Assembly (NCBI RefSeq): GCF_963676685.1
Contig: NC_092353.1
Span: 13,086,361 to 13,150,360, forward strand
Direction of reading: 5' to 3'
DNA: 64,000 nucleotides
Source of the DNA: Mytilus edulis
Lineage: Eukaryota > Mollusca > Bivalvia > Mytilida > Mytilidae
A model generated the notes under the pieces. That model did not search any database and was not told where the DNA came from. It saw nothing but the letters and a program-made list of their open reading frames with translations. Of the stretch, positions 63,067-64,000 are shown piece after piece. Each line of letters opens with the position of its first letter. Position 1 is the first letter of the stretch. The position numbers and the translations under genes are program-made.

Positions 63067-64000
63067 GCACTTAAAGTTAACCATCGAGGGACGTTAACTA
63101 CCGAGGGTAGTAATGAATATTCATCTTTACCGGATGATTGACAGCGATGTAAATAAAAACATGAGAGTGATTACCGTGTGTCAACGTCATATCAAATTAA
63201 TTCAATTTAATTGTTAGAAATACTGTTTTCTGCTGAAAATAAAAAAATAAAAAAATTGAATGGAATGGAATGGAATTGAGCTATGTACAATACAGTAAAT
63301 ATTAGCAATTAGAATTAGACGGTAGACAAGCATATTTTGCCTATTGATTCTTTTTTGCATGCCTATTTGGTTATATTATAATGCACTAATTGTTTTGATA
63401 CTGTTTAATGTCTAAATAAGACCCATATGTGAACCATTTATGCACTTTTAATATAAAGATCAGATTCACACAGGATCATACAGTTCGAGCTAACTATTTT
63501 ATGTACGAGAGCTATTACTAATGTAACGGTGATGCTGAGATAATCTCCCTTTGCTAGAATATGGGATGACGCAAAATGAACTATATCACTGTGCAAGAAC
63601 GGAATAGCAAAGTGAATATATAAATCAAACTGTATTGGGATGATTTGGTAAACGTTTGTCCAACTTACTGGATATTTTATGAAAGATTTTGCCATTTGTA
63701 TAGAGGAATTATACCTTTTCAAATAAACTTGGGAGAATAATACACAAATTATAGAATTTTTAGCAACTCGAACGAACTAATCTTGTCAAATATACATCAA
63801 ATTCATAGTCTTTGAATGTAAATATGTTGCGTACAATTGTTAAAATATTTAATGCAATGAGTGTCATTATAGCCTGAAATGAGATTTTGATTACAACGAT
63901 TAAGAAAAAATCCTGATTAATTCAAACGCAATACTTCAAAATGCGAGTCTTAATTATTGTCGCAATAATAAAAACCTCGCATTAATTTCTGAATTTACAG
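63067..64000. other. Right end, no gene seen
   Basis: AT-rich. A short GGAAT-type tandem lies at 63258-63280. A 94-codon minus-strand ORF at 63438-63722 is unsupported. If the BIR gene has further exons, none is recognisable here. Confidence 0.4.

Overview
The window looks like AT-rich nuclear DNA of a marine bivalve, most likely a mussel (Mytilus-like). The reasons are few, short exons with long introns, dense short dispersed repeats of kinds I recall from mussel genomes (recall, not a search), tRNA-derived SINEs, fold-back elements, a non-LTR retrotransposon, and genes typical of bivalve immunity and haemolymph. No bacterial, viral or organellar organisation is visible.

Layout. 1-7 kb: three tandem signal-peptide exons on the minus strand (near 2.0, 4.7 and 7.0 kb) with no matching downstream exons in view. 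7.7-8.7 kb: a two-tier satellite (41-bp units, then 71-bp units). 10.3-19.6 kb: a five-exon minus-strand gene for a secreted Cu/Zn superoxide dismutase, reconstructed from splice sites and phase; every metal ligand is present. Its first exon has the same length and phase as two of the orphan signal exons and shares a motif just before the ATG with them, so the four probably form one paralogous set. 22.5-33.2 kb: a tandem segmental duplication without a recognisable gene. The second copy has gained a 5'-truncated LINE (exact empty site visible in the first copy), a roughly 340-bp GATA array and a nested palindromic insertion.

36-49 kb: a second tandem duplication carrying a TIR - unknown domain - BIR - BIR gene. 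The right copy (45120-46703, minus strand) is an intact single-exon ORF of 527 aa; the left copy (37353-38883) is a pseudogene. A 3.9-kb unit with long inverted-repeat ends sits between them. 50-59 kb: decayed retroelement fragments, a minisatellite and a fold-back element. 59.4-62.8 kb: a plus-strand four-exon gene for a compact single-BIR protein of the inhibitor-of-apoptosis (IAP) family, with repeat-filled introns.

Most notable is the TIR-BIR fusion: a TIR-like signalling module joined to two complete zinc-binding BIR domains through about 160 residues I cannot assign, beside its own dead duplicate and about 13 kb from another BIR gene. It suggests a lineage-specific immune or cell-death locus. 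Expression, function and novelty cannot be judged from sequence alone. All exon models are manual; boundaries rest on GT/AG sites, phase and family similarity.
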